Assembly (NCBI GenBank): GCA_017508485.1
Contig: JAFVYV010000017.1
Location: forward strand, 1-64,000
Reading direction: 5' to 3'
From: Clostridia bacterium
GTDB lineage: Bacteria > Bacillota > Clostridia > Christensenellales > Borkfalkiaceae
DNA length: 64,000 nt
Within the stretch, counting starts at the first letter, position 1. Each line of letters starts with the position of its first letter. Below the pieces are notes generated by a model. That model had not been told where the DNA came from. It saw only the letters and a program-made list of their open reading frames with translations, and made no database searches. This document shows, one piece after another, positions 40,460 through 49,594 of the stretch. Position numbers and translations under genes: made by a program.

Positions 40460-42142
40460 ATGGATTACAAAGGTTATATTGCAAGTAAAATTAAAATTGA
40501 AGGGGTAGAAACGGAAACGATATCTTCTTTTATTGAAGTTCCACCAACTAACGAAATGGGGGATTTTGCTCTACCTTGCTTTAGATTTTCTAAAATTATG
40601 AGAAAGTCACCTATAGAAATTGCTAACCTTTTAAAAGACGCTTTCACTACTGATGACGTTATAAATGAAGTAAACGCAGTTAACGGATACTTAAATTTTA
40701 AAATAAACCGTGGTGGTTTTAGCCAAAAACTTATTGAAGAAATTTTAGAAAAAGGGGAAAATTTTGGTAGTAGTGATATAGGTAACGGCAAAACTATTTG
40801 TATTGACTATTCTTCAATCAATATTGCAAAACCTTTCCACATAGGTCACTTAAGCACCACCGTAATAGGTAGCGCACTTTGTAAAATTTTTAGATTTTTA
40901 GGCTACAAAGTAGTAGGTATAAACCACCTTGGCGACTATGGTACGCAATTTGGTAAACTAATCGTTGCCTTCAAAAAATGGAGCAGTATTGAAAAGGTAC
41001 AAAAAGGAAGACTAACTGAACTTACTTCTATTTACGTAAAATACCACGAAGAAGCAGAGAAAGACCCTTCTTTAGATGATGAAGCAAGGCATTATTTTAA
41101 ACTTATTGAAGACGGCGACAAGGAAGCAAACGAACTTTTCAATTTATTTAAGCAAATAACTTTAGAAGAAGTTGAAAAGATTTATAAACTACTTAACGTT
41201 GAGTTTGACTCTTACGCAGGGGAAAGTTTTTATAACGACAAAATGGGCGTTGTTATAGACGAACTAACTGAAAAGGGTTTACTAAAGACAAGCGACAAGG
41301 CAAAAATCGTAGACCTTGAAAAGTACGATATGCCACCTTGCTTAATATTAAAGTCTGACGGCTCATCACTTTACGCAACGAGAGATATGGCTGCGGCAAT
41401 TTACAGAAAGAACACTTACGATTTTTATAAATGCTTATACGTTGTTGCTTACCAACAAAACTTACACTTTAAGCAATTCTTTAAGGTTTTAGAACTTATG
41501 GACAAGCCTTGGGCAAAAGACCTAGAACACGTTGCTTACGGTATGGTTTCTTTAACGGACGGCGCTATGAGTACAAGAAGTGGTAGGGTTGTTTTACTTG
41601 AAGACGTTATAAAAAAATGTATTGAAAAGGCACAAAATATAATTGAAGAAAAAACCCCTGACCTAGAAGGCAAAGAAGAAGTTGCAAGAAAGGTTGGTAC
41701 TGGCTCAGTTATTTTCGGTGCACTTTGTAACAATAAAATTAAAGATATCGTGTTTAGTTACGACAAAGTATTAAACTTTGACGGGGAAACTTGCCCTTAC
41801 GTTCAATACACCGTTGCAAGATGTAACAGCGTTTTACAAAAGGGTGGCGAAATCGGTGAGTTTGACACTAATAACTTAAACGAAGATGAATACGCTTTAG
41901 TTTCAGTTTTAGGTAGATTTAAGGATACCGTTTTAGATGCAGGGGAAAAGAGAGAACCTTCATTTATTACAAGATACGCACTAGAACTTTCTTCAGTATT
42001 CAATAAGTTCTACTTCAACTGCAAAATTATGGGTAGTGAAGAAAAGGTTAAAAACTTAAGACTTGCCCTAACCAAAGCCGTTCAAACGGTATTAACTAAC
42101 GCGTTTACTTTACTTGGAATTGAAATTCCAGAAAAAATGTAA
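40460..42142 (+). CDS. argS: arginyl-tRNA synthetase
   Basis: A 560-residue class I synthetase charging tRNA-Arg. N-terminal Add1 domain, then SSINIAKPFHIGHLSTT with the HIGH motif near residue 130, catalytic fold, MSTRSGR in place of KMSKS near 375, and a DALR anticodon-binding domain ending the protein. AAAGGAG precedes the start. The HAD gene begins two bases after its stop. Confidence 0.95.
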   Translation: MDYKGYIASKIKIEGVETETISSFIEVPPTNEMGDFALPCFRFSKIMRKSPIEIANLLKDAFTTDDVINEVNAVNGYLNFKINRGGFSQKLIEEILEKGENFGSSDIGNGKTICIDYSSINIAKPFHIGHLSTTVIGSALCKIFRFLGYKVVGINHLGDYGTQFGKLIVAFKKWSSIEKVQKGRLTELTSIYVKYHEEAEKDPSLDDEARHYFKLIEDGDKEANELFNLFKQITLEEVEKIYKLLNVEFDSYAGESFYNDKMGVVIDELTEKGLLKTSDKAKIVDLEKYDMPPCLILKSDGSSLYATRDMAAAIYRKNTYDFYKCLYVVAYQQNLHFKQFFKVLELMDKPWAKDLEHVAYGMVSLTDGAMSTRSGRVVLLEDVIKKCIEKAQNIIEEKTPDLEGKEEVARKVGTGSVIFGALCNNKIKDIVFSYDKVLNFDGETCPYVQYTVARCNSVLQKGGEIGEFDTNNLNEDEYALVSVLGRFKDTVLDAGEKREPSFITRYALELSSVFNKFYFNCKIMGSEEKVKNLRLALTKAVQTVLTNAFTLLGIEIPEKM

Positions 42143-42144
42143 AA

Positions 42145-42777
42145 ATGAACATAATTTTTGATTTAGACGGAACGCTAATTGATTCTGCCTTTGATATAGC
42201 AAAATATATAAATATTACAAGAAAAAAGTGTAATTTACCACCCGTTTCAGTTGATTTTGTAAAGCAAAATTTAGGTAACGGTGCAGAAAGGCTTGTTAAA
42301 GGTTGTATGCCTGAAGTTCCTTTTAGCAAAGAAATTTTAGACTATTATAACGAAATTTACACGGCTTGTGATTTTTCTTTAACCGTTTTATTTGACGGCG
42401 TAAAAGAAATGCTTGAAAGATTAAAGGGCAAGCACAATTTAGTTGTAATAAGCAACAAACCACAACAAACGGTAGATGAAATTATAAAAAAATTTTTTGA
42501 TGGCGTGTTTAACCTAGCGCTAGGTGGAAGGGAAAACGCACCGTTAAAACCACAAAAAGAACTTTTTTTAGAAATAAATAAGTATATAACTTTAGACCCT
42601 AAAGAAACGGTTATGGTAGGCGATGGCGACACCGACTATCTATTTGCAAAAAACTGTGGACTTAACTATATTTTAGTTGACTGGGGTTATAGAAAGGTAG
42701 AAGACTTAAAAGCGCTTGGTGGGGAAAATTTTGCACATACCACTAATGATATTATAAATTTTATAGAAAGTTTGTAG
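42145..42777 (+). CDS. HAD phosphatase, phosphoglycolate phosphatase-like
   Basis: A 210-residue HAD hydrolase. NIIFDLDGTLIDSAFDIA is motif I, VVISNKPQQT motif II, PQKELF the Lys motif and MVGDGDTDYLFAKNCG motif III. It resembles Gph-type phosphatases that remove phosphoglycolate or related phosphates; the exact substrate is not readable. It is coupled to argS. Confidence 0.85.
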   Translation: MNIIFDLDGTLIDSAFDIAKYINITRKKCNLPPVSVDFVKQNLGNGAERLVKGCMPEVPFSKEILDYYNEIYTACDFSLTVLFDGVKEMLERLKGKHNLVVISNKPQQTVDEIIKKFFDGVFNLALGGRENAPLKPQKELFLEINKYITLDPKETVMVGDGDTDYLFAKNCGLNYILVDWGYRKVEDLKALGGENFAHTTNDIINFIESL

Positions 42778-42823
42778 TATAAAAAAGTAAAACTTGCCTA
42801 AAATAGTTAAAGGAGGCAGTTTT

Positions 42824-42985
42824 ATGAATAAGGCTTTTGGTATTGGTATGATTTTAGGTTTAGGCGTTGGCGCTTTAATTGTGGCAAACTCAGTTAAAGC
42901 AAGAAGTTTTATTAAAACTAAGCAACAAGACGCCATAGATGAAGTTAAAAAAATGACCTCAAAATCAACAAAAACAAGTAAATAA
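42824..42985 (+). CDS. small membrane protein, YtxH-like
   Basis: A 53-residue protein with one glycine-rich membrane helix (AFGIGMILGLGVGALIVANS) and a Lys-rich cytoplasmic tail, as in YtxH-type proteins. ATG 42824 has AAAGGAGG at good spacing; the earlier frame start lacks one. Function unknown. Confidence 0.65.
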   Translation: MNKAFGIGMILGLGVGALIVANSVKARSFIKTKQQDAIDEVKKMTSKSTKTSK

Positions 42986-43051
42986 TAAAAGGGGGAAAAT
43001 TTTTCTCCCTTTTTTATTGTTAAAAACAAAAAAATATGGTAAAATAAGTTT

Positions 43052-43471
43052 ATGAGAATTTTAGCGTTAGATATAGGCGACAAAAGAATAGGTTTAGCAA
43101 TTAGCGACCCGTTTAACAGTTACGCATTACCACTTAAAACTTATTTTAGAAAAAACTTAAAGACGGATTTAGTTGAACTTTCTAAAATCATTAAGGAAAA
43201 GGAAATAACCAATATCGTTTGTGGTTTACCCGTTAATTTTGACGGCTCACCAAGTATACAAACGCAAAAAACGGGGTATTTTATTGATAGGTTAAAAGAA
43301 ACCGTTAACCTGCCTATAGAAACGGTAGATGAAAGATGCACCACCGTAGAAGCCGAAAGGGTGCTTATTGAAGAAAATATGAGTAGGGAAGATAGAAAAA
43401 AGGTTGTAGATGCTATTGCCGCCACTTATATTTTAGAAGGATACTTAAACAAAATCAAAAAGGAGATATAA
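43052..43471 (+). CDS. ruvX: YqgF/RuvX-type Holliday junction resolvase-like protein
   Basis: A 139-residue RNase H-fold protein (RILALDIGDKRIGLAISDP, GLPVNFDGSPSIQT, VDERCTTVEAER, KVVDAIAATYILEGYL). Conserved acidic residues Asp7, Glu/Asp in VDER and DAIAA are present. It is implicated in 16S rRNA 5' end processing. It is followed by a DUF1292 gene as in many Bacillota (with mutS/alaS nearby there). Confidence 0.95.
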   Translation: MRILALDIGDKRIGLAISDPFNSYALPLKTYFRKNLKTDLVELSKIIKEKEITNIVCGLPVNFDGSPSIQTQKTGYFIDRLKETVNLPIETVDERCTTVEAERVLIEENMSREDRKKVVDAIAATYILEGYLNKIKKEI

Positions 43472-43473
43472 AA

Positions 43474-43842
43474 ATGGAAGAAAAGAAAACTTGTAATTGT
43501 GGATGCGAACACGAAGATTGTAATTGTGAACACGAAGATTGTTCATGCGAAAACGTTGTAGAATTTTTTGATGAAAACGGAAAGTCAATCAAGTGTGCGT
43601 TAATTGAAACTGTTGACTATAAAGGCAAAACTTACGCTGCTTTTGAAATGGTAGAAGAGGTAGAAGATGAAGAAGCCGACACCGTTTATATTTACGAAGT
43701 GGTTGATAACGAAGACGGCGAAACTTCTGACCTTGTTCCTGTTGAAGACGAAGCACTTTTAGACGAAGTGTTTGAAGAGCTTTGCAGACTAATTGAGCAA
43801 GAGGAAGAAGAAATGGAAGCCGAAGAACAAAACAGCCTATAA
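43474..43842 (+). CDS. DUF1292 protein with Cys-rich N-terminus
   Basis: A 122-residue acidic protein. Residues 28-100 match DUF1292 (VVEFFDENGKSIKCALIETVDYKGKTYAAFEMVE, VYIYEVVDNEDGE). It has an added N-terminus with the repeat CEHEDCNCEHEDCSCEN, nine Cys in about 22 residues, resembling a metal-binding clasp. Standard DUF1292 proteins such as YrzB lack this extension. AAGGAGA before the start and three bases after ruvX. Confidence 0.85.
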   Translation: MEEKKTCNCGCEHEDCNCEHEDCSCENVVEFFDENGKSIKCALIETVDYKGKTYAAFEMVEEVEDEEADTVYIYEVVDNEDGETSDLVPVEDEALLDEVFEELCRLIEQEEEEMEAEEQNSL

Positions 43843-43857
43843 TTAAATTAAAAACTA

Positions 43858-43892
43858 AAACGGTTTAAGATAAATCCTTAAGCCGTTTTTTA
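43858..43892 (+). terminator. terminator
   Basis: AACGGTTTAAGA and CCTTAAGCCGTT, then T run. Confidence 0.8.
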
Positions 43893-43929
43893 TTTAACAA
43901 ATATTGTCTTTTGTTTAACAAATATTGTC
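43893..43929 (+). promoter_or_regulatory. tandem TTTAACAAATATTGTC pair
   Basis: TTTAACAAATATTGTC is repeated perfectly at 43893 and 43914, 21 bp apart, upstream of TTGAAA (43946) and TAAAAT (43969, spacer 17). Best example of the motif shared by the secreted-protein genes. Confidence 0.6.
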
Positions 43930-44005
43930 CTTTTCTCAAAAAATGTTGAAAAATACAAAAGGCAGAATTAAAATAAATTTTGATAAAATTTATTAGGAGA
44001 AAGAA

Positions 44006-46432
44006 ATGAAAAAGAAGTTAACAACCTTATTTTTGGTTTTACTAATACTTTCAACCTTTGCGTTTATGATGAACTCGCTTGTAGGTAGTGCTACTACTGA
44101 TACCGGCAGGCTTACGTTTGACGGTTTTACGGTAGGCGCAGTTAGTGAAGCAAGAACTTACAACGGCGATAACTATTTTAGCAATATTTCAAAAATGGGT
44201 AACGGCGTTAGTTATGAAATTGTGGAAGATGGTGGCGTAAAAGTTTATAGAACCACTTCTCTTTCAGATAGCGCTGCAGGTGGGCATTATATCGGTCTTA
44301 AAAATATTACTGCAGGTAGATACTCTTTTGCTTTAACCTTGCGTTTTTCAGACGGGGCAACTTTACCTACTGGTAAAATTCTTAACACTCGTTTAGATAG
44401 CGAATCATACACCGATACTCAAATTGATACCTTGTATGAACAAGCAAGTCTAAACGCAGACGGATTTAAAACGATTACTTACGAACTTGACCTTGTAAAA
44501 TCTCATACAAAGTTAAGACTATACAACCGTTTTAAGACGGGTGGTTATATTGACTTAAAAGAAATTACAATAACTAAATTAGCCGACCCTGAACCACCAA
44601 GCACTAACGGGGAAATTGCCTTTGACGGCGAAGAAGGTGCGTTAACGGAAATAACTTATACCGACAATATGGTTAGCAAAATAACCGACTACGGCACGGG
44701 TGGAAGTGCAAATATCGTTAAAGATAGCGAAACTTTTGTAAAACTTACTGCAACTGGCGATAAGTTTATCGGTATAAACGGATACTTTAGTTTAAATGCG
44801 TTAGAAGTAAACGCAACTTACGACTTTAAGATTGCGCTAAGAATTGGTAGTAACGATTCTAACGGTCAATTCAAAATACAAGAAGGCGGTCGTTTTGCGT
44901 TTAGACTATATAATTCAACAACCGTTCAACAAGAAGTGGTTTTAACGGAAGAATATTACGATATGGATATTACCACTTGGCAAACGGTAGCATTTAAAAT
45001 AAAGACTAATACTTCTTATACAAACTTCCACCTATTTATGTACGGAACTGAAAATAGTTTTATTGATATAAAATCTATTTCTATAACTAAAGGGGAAGAA
45101 GATGAAACCCCAACCATTGAAACTCCTGCGCCTGAAACGGAAGGGGAACTTTTATTTAACCTTTCTGACTATACAATCGTTTACGGCGAATACGAAGCAG
45201 AACACCTTATGGAAAAATATACAAAGGCTGCAAGTTTTACCGAGTGGGATTTTAACAGACTAATTGCTGAAGAATTAAAAGATAATATTAAAAATACTTT
45301 CGGCGTAACCTTGCCTATCGTAAAAGATACGGAAAGCCAAATAACCGATAAAGAAATTTTAATTGGCAATACGAACAGAAAGGATTATCAAGGCTATTTA
45401 GGTTTAACTTTTGTTAAAGATTTAACCTTTATTCCTGAAGGGGAAAGTTATGCAGGGGCAGTAAACAACTTTGAATATTCTAAAGTTGACCCGTTTAAGT
45501 ACGCATACGGCGTACAAGGAAACGATATTTATATCGTTGGTGGATGTCCTGCAACTACTTATTCTGCATCTAACTACTTCTTTGAGTATTTAAAGAAAAA
45601 CTTAACGGACAACAAAACTACAATTACGGCATCTTGGAAGAAGGTAGGCACGGAAGATATTGAAGTTATAGGTTGTATCGGCGACAGTATCACTCACGGC
45701 GTTAAGGCTGATGCTTACGATAGAGGCACGGTTGATACTTACAGTTATTTTTCATATCCAGCATACCTACAAAGACTAAACTGGAAAACTACTTACGTAT
45801 ATAACTTTGGCTATACCGGTAGAACTATGAGAAGCGACTGTGATAAAAATTACCAAAAGGCTTCAAGATGGACAAAAGCAAAGGAAATGATAGAAGTTTT
45901 AGACACGGTTGTTATTTCGCTTGGTGCAAACGATACCTACGTATTTGACCCTAACAACGGCTACCACGCTTGGAATGATAACGACAAACAAGCCTTTTAC
46001 GACAGTTTCTTTGAAATTATTGACACTATAAACGATAAGAATAAAGAAGTTAACTATTTATTCGTTAACTGTACTAAATCGCTTAGAACTCAACCTACGG
46101 GTTGTCAAGACTTTATTTTACCTATACAAGCAAAGTGCGTGGAATTAGCAAAAGCAAGGGGTTATAATATTGAACTATTTGATATGAGAGCGCTTAACGA
46201 AGAAAAAATACCATCTTCATTATACGGCGATTACACCCACTTTACTTCAGAAGGCTACTTTATTATGGCTAACGGCATTAACGAAGCGTTAAAAGTAGAA
46301 ACACCTATTCCTGATGCGCCTTCCACTCCTGACGACAAGGGTGGTTGTGGCTCAGTAATTACAGTAGGAAACGTAATTCTTTCTATGGTTTTACTTGCAG
46401 GTTCAGTAATTGTGTTAAAAAAGAAAGACTAA
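44006..46432 (+). CDS. secreted SGNH hydrolase with two beta modules
   Basis: An 808-residue exported protein. Signal peptide (LTTLFLVLLILSTFAFMM), two related beta modules (about 35-190 and 205-370; each ends W.T or F.T... and IDIK/IDLK..I), a linker, a middle region, then an SGNH/GDSL esterase: CIGDSITHG near residue 556 with Ser nucleophile, GYTGRTM, LGANDTY near 638 and DYTHFTSEG near 743 with Asp/His. The tail DDKGGCGSVITVG plus hydrophobic segment and KKKD matches the M14 proteins. It probably deacylates a surface or dietary glycan. Confidence 0.75.
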   Translation: MKKKLTTLFLVLLILSTFAFMMNSLVGSATTDTGRLTFDGFTVGAVSEARTYNGDNYFSNISKMGNGVSYEIVEDGGVKVYRTTSLSDSAAGGHYIGLKNITAGRYSFALTLRFSDGATLPTGKILNTRLDSESYTDTQIDTLYEQASLNADGFKTITYELDLVKSHTKLRLYNRFKTGGYIDLKEITITKLADPEPPSTNGEIAFDGEEGALTEITYTDNMVSKITDYGTGGSANIVKDSETFVKLTATGDKFIGINGYFSLNALEVNATYDFKIALRIGSNDSNGQFKIQEGGRFAFRLYNSTTVQQEVVLTEEYYDMDITTWQTVAFKIKTNTSYTNFHLFMYGTENSFIDIKSISITKGEEDETPTIETPAPETEGELLFNLSDYTIVYGEYEAEHLMEKYTKAASFTEWDFNRLIAEELKDNIKNTFGVTLPIVKDTESQITDKEILIGNTNRKDYQGYLGLTFVKDLTFIPEGESYAGAVNNFEYSKVDPFKYAYGVQGNDIYIVGGCPATTYSASNYFFEYLKKNLTDNKTTITASWKKVGTEDIEVIGCIGDSITHGVKADAYDRGTVDTYSYFSYPAYLQRLNWKTTYVYNFGYTGRTMRSDCDKNYQKASRWTKAKEMIEVLDTVVISLGANDTYVFDPNNGYHAWNDNDKQAFYDSFFEIIDTINDKNKEVNYLFVNCTKSLRTQPTGCQDFILPIQAKCVELAKARGYNIELFDMRALNEEKIPSSLYGDYTHFTSEGYFIMANGINEALKVETPIPDAPSTPDDKGGCGSVITVGNVILSMVLLAGSVIVLKKKD

Positions 46433-46447
46433 TTTAATAAAAACTAA

Positions 46448-46476
46448 AAACGGCTAGTGTCTCTAGCCGTTTTTTG
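46448..46476 (+). terminator. terminator
   Basis: ACGGCTAG and CTAGCCGT, then T run. Confidence 0.85.
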
Positions 46477-46548
46477 TTGCAAGAAATTGTGTGTTTTTAC
46501 TGGTTATATATAAATATATATAAAAATTTAAAAAATGCTTAAAAATCG

Positions 46549-46577
46549 TTGCAAAAAAATTCGTGGTGTGTTAAAAT
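46549..46577 (+). promoter_or_regulatory. rpsB promoter
   Basis: TTGCAA (46549-46554) and TAAAAT (46572-46577), spacer 17 bp. The 115-nt leader has CGGTT/AACCG and CTTTGAA/TTCAAAG stems, possibly an S2 autoregulatory leader. Confidence 0.6.
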
Positions 46578-46699
46578 CATAAGGCAAAAAAATTCACACC
46601 TATTTAGTTTCGGTTTTCGTTCTTTGAAAAATCTATTCTAATTCAAAGTATTAACCGTGCTTAAAAACTGGTAGGGAGGATTAAACGGAGGATTTTAAA

Positions 46700-47509
46700 A
46701 TGGCAGTTATTTCAATGAAGCAATTGCTTGAGGCCGGTGTTCACTTCGGTCATCAAACAAGAAGATGGAATCCAAAAATGAAGAAGTACATTTTTGGTGA
46801 AAGAAACGGTATTCACATCATTAACTTAGAAGATACAGTTAAGTTAATTGAAGAAAAGGCTTACAAATTTGTAGTTGACGTTGTTAAAGAAGGTAAATCA
46901 ATTCTTTTCGTTGGTACTAAAAAACAAGCGCAAGAAGCCGTTCAACAAGAAGCAGAAAGATGTGGTATGTACTACATCAATTCTAGATGGCTTGGTGGTA
47001 CTTTAACTAACTTCAAAACTATTAGAAGTAGAATTGAAAGACTAAACAAGCTTAACAACATGGAAAAGATGGGTGAATTTGACCTTCTTCCTAAAAAAGA
47101 AGTTATCGGCTTAAAAGCAGAAAGAGATAAGCTAGAAACTAACCTTGGTGGTATTAAGGAAATGAGAACTCTTCCTGGTGCAATGTTTATCGTTGACCCA
47201 AGCCACGAAGATATCGCAGTTTTAGAAGCAAGAAAACTTCATATTCCTATCGTAGCAATTACAGATACTAACTGTGACCCTGACCTAGTTGATTACGTTA
47301 TCCCTGGTAACGACGACGCTATCAGAGCAGTTAAGTTAATCGCATCAGTTATTGCTGACGCTGTTATTGAAGCAAAGCAAGGCGAACAAATGGACGCTGA
47401 ACCAGTTGCTGAAGAAATCGCAAAGGTTGAAGAAGAAGTAGTAGAAGAAAAGAAGCCAGCTAAAAGAGCTACAAAAAAGGTAGCTAAAGAAGCTGAAGTT
47501 CAAGAATAA
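46700..47509 (+). CDS. rpsB: 30S ribosomal protein S2
   Basis: A 269-residue small-subunit protein. [41 protein letters not shown] and [16 protein letters not shown] are typical. The C-terminal 35 residues are an extra alternating acidic and basic tail ([18 protein letters not shown]) beyond the usual end. AACGGAGGA precedes the start; tsf follows as usual. Confidence 0.97.
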   Translation: MAVISMKQLLEAGVHFGHQTRRWNPKMKKYIFGERNGIHIINLEDTVKLIEEKAYKFVVDVVKEGKSILFVGTKKQAQEAVQQEAERCGMYYINSRWLGGTLTNFKTIRSRIERLNKLNNMEKMGEFDLLPKKEVIGLKAERDKLETNLGGIKEMRTLPGAMFIVDPSHEDIAVLEARKLHIPIVAITDTNCDPDLVDYVIPGNDDAIRAVKLIASVIADAVIEAKQGEQMDAEPVAEEIAKVEEEVVEEKKPAKRATKKVAKEAEVQE

Positions 47510-47534
47510 TTTTTAAGTAAAGGAGATAAAAATT

Positions 47535-48182
47535 ATGTTTACAGGAAACGACGTTGTAGCATTACGTCAAAGAACGGGTGCTGGTATTCTAGATTGTAAA
47601 AAGGCATTAACAGAAACTAACGGCGATATGGAAAAGGCTGTTGATTTCTTAAGAGAAAAAGGTATTGCAACTGCTGCTAAAAAAGCAGGTAGAATTGCTG
47701 CTGAAGGTGTTGTAGAAAGTTATATCCACATGGGTGGTAAAGTTGGTGTTTTACTAGAAGTTAACTGTGAAACTGACTTCGTTGCAAGAGGCGACCAATT
47801 CAAAGAATTAGTACACGATATCGCATTACACATCGCTGCTGCTAAACCTGAATACGTTTCAAGTGAAGAAGTTCCAGCTGACGTATTAGAAAAGGAAAAG
47901 GAAATTTTAAGACAACAAGCTTTAAACGAAGGCAAGCCTGAAAAAATCGTTGACAAGATGGTTGAAGGTAGAATTAAAAAGTTCTATGAAGATTTCTGTT
48001 TATTAAACCAAAAATTCGTTAAAGATAGCGACAAGACAATTGAACAAGTTGTTATTGAAGCAACTGCAAAAATCGGTGAAAAGATTTCTATTAGAAGATT
48101 CGTTCGTTACGAAATGGGCGAAGGCTTACAAAAGAGAAACGACGATTTCGCTGCAGAAGTAGCCGCTCAAACACAAAAATAA
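47535..48182 (+). CDS. tsf: elongation factor Ts
   Basis: A 215-residue nucleotide exchange factor for EF-Tu. It opens [27 protein letters not shown] and has [17 protein letters not shown], the Asp-Phe that opens EF-Tu. It is shorter than the E. coli protein (283), matching the compact form without the second core subdomain seen in several Gram-positives. Confidence 0.96.
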   Translation: MFTGNDVVALRQRTGAGILDCKKALTETNGDMEKAVDFLREKGIATAAKKAGRIAAEGVVESYIHMGGKVGVLLEVNCETDFVARGDQFKELVHDIALHIAAAKPEYVSSEEVPADVLEKEKEILRQQALNEGKPEKIVDKMVEGRIKKFYEDFCLLNQKFVKDSDKTIEQVVIEATAKIGEKISIRRFVRYEMGEGLQKRNDDFAAEVAAQTQK

Positions 48183-48201
48183 TTTATTAAATTGTTTTAT
48201 A

Positions 48202-48235
48202 AAATGCAAGTAAATTACTACTTGCATTTTTTTTA
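48202..48235 (+). terminator. rpsB-tsf terminator
   Basis: AAATGCAAGTA and TACTTGCATTT, then T run. Confidence 0.85.
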
Positions 48236-48298
48236 TATTTATAGTACAATATTAAAGATATAAAATATAAATTCTGTACGGGGGATTTTTAGGGTATT

Positions 48299-49006
48299 AT
48301 GGCAAATTTAGCATACAAAAGAGTTATTATTAAACTTTCTGGTGAAGCCCTTTCAGGCGAAGCCGGTCGTGGAATTGACAACACGGTTGTTTCTAACATA
48401 ATTTCACAAATCAAAAAGATAAAAGAACTTGGCGTTGAAGTTGGTATTACCGTTGGTGGTGGTAACTTCTGGCGTGGTAGACAAGGGGCTGAAATGGACA
48501 GAGTTACAGCCGACTATATGGGTATGATGGCAACCGTTATTAACGCACTTGCGCTTCGCGATGCTTTTGAAAGACAAGGCGTACCTGCAATGGTTATGTC
48601 TTCAGTTAACATTTCAAAGATTGCCGAACCTTTTGAAACTAAAAGGGCAAACAAACTTCTTCGTGACGGCACGGTTTTAATTTTTGCTTGTGGAACGGGT
48701 AACCCTTTCTTCACAACGGACACAGGCGCTGCGTTAAAGGCAATTGAACTTGAAGCAGACGTGCTACTTCTTGCAAAGAACGTTGATGGAATTTATACAG
48801 CCGACCCTAAAAAGGACAAAAATGCAATAAAATACACCGACATTTCTTATATGGATTTTATTAGACAAGACTTAAAAGCAATGGATATTACAGCCGTTTC
48901 AATGTGTAAAGAAAATAATATGAAGGTTTTAGCCTTTGCGTTATTTGAAGACAACGCATTACTTCGCGTAATCAACGGTGAAAAAATAGGAACGCTTATA
49001 AAATAA
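48299..49006 (+). CDS. pyrH: uridylate kinase
   Basis: A 235-residue UMP kinase of the amino-acid kinase fold, making UDP. YKRVIIKLSGEALSGE, GGGNFWRG, ADYMGMMATVINALALRDAFE and TGNPFFTTDTGAALKAIELEAD are typical. ATG follows AGGGTATT weakly; a GGGGG lies eleven bases up. Standard rpsB-tsf-pyrH-frr order. Confidence 0.96.
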   Translation: MANLAYKRVIIKLSGEALSGEAGRGIDNTVVSNIISQIKKIKELGVEVGITVGGGNFWRGRQGAEMDRVTADYMGMMATVINALALRDAFERQGVPAMVMSSVNISKIAEPFETKRANKLLRDGTVLIFACGTGNPFFTTDTGAALKAIELEADVLLLAKNVDGIYTADPKKDKNAIKYTDISYMDFIRQDLKAMDITAVSMCKENNMKVLAFALFEDNALLRVINGEKIGTLIK

Positions 49007-49018
49007 AGGAGATTAGTT

Positions 49019-49594
49019 ATGGCAATTGAAAACGAACAATACGATTTAATAATGATGGACACAATGGAAAGAACGGAAAAGACCGTTTCAGTACTTAAGG
49101 CAGATTATGCAGTAATTAGAGCAGGTAGAGCAAACCCACACATTTTAGACAAAGTGTTAGTTGACTACTACGGAACACCATCTCCTATCAACCAAGTTGG
49201 TAACATTTCCGTTTCAGATGCAAGATGTTTAGTAATTGCACCTTGGGACGTTAATATGCTTAAAGTTATTGAAAAGCAACTTTTAGCAGAAAATTTAGGT
49301 ATAACACCAACTAACGACGGTAAGGTTATTAGACTTGTATTCCCACAACTTACTGAAGAAAGAAGAAAGGAATTAGTTAAACAAGTTAAGAAGATGGCAG
49401 AAGATGCAAAAGTTGCAGTTCGTAATATTAGAAGAGATGCAATGGACGCATTAAAGAAAATGAAGAACAATAAAGAACTTTCTGAAGACGACCACGCTAC
49501 TTGTGAAAAGGAAATTGAAAAGGTTATTTCAAAGACTATTGAACAAGTTGAAGCCGTTTGTGCAGAAAAGGAAAAGGACGTTTTATCTGTATAA
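49019..49594 (+). CDS. frr: ribosome recycling factor
   Basis: A 191-residue factor that splits post-termination ribosomes with EF-G. TVSVLKADYAVIRAGRANPHILDKV, YGTPSPINQVGNISV, LTEERRKELVKQVKKMAEDAKVAVRNIRRDAM are typical. Stop overlaps the uppS ATG (TAATG). Confidence 0.97.
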   Translation: MAIENEQYDLIMMDTMERTEKTVSVLKADYAVIRAGRANPHILDKVLVDYYGTPSPINQVGNISVSDARCLVIAPWDVNMLKVIEKQLLAENLGITPTNDGKVIRLVFPQLTEERRKELVKQVKKMAEDAKVAVRNIRRDAMDALKKMKNNKELSEDDHATCEKEIEKVISKTIEQVEAVCAEKEKDVLSV

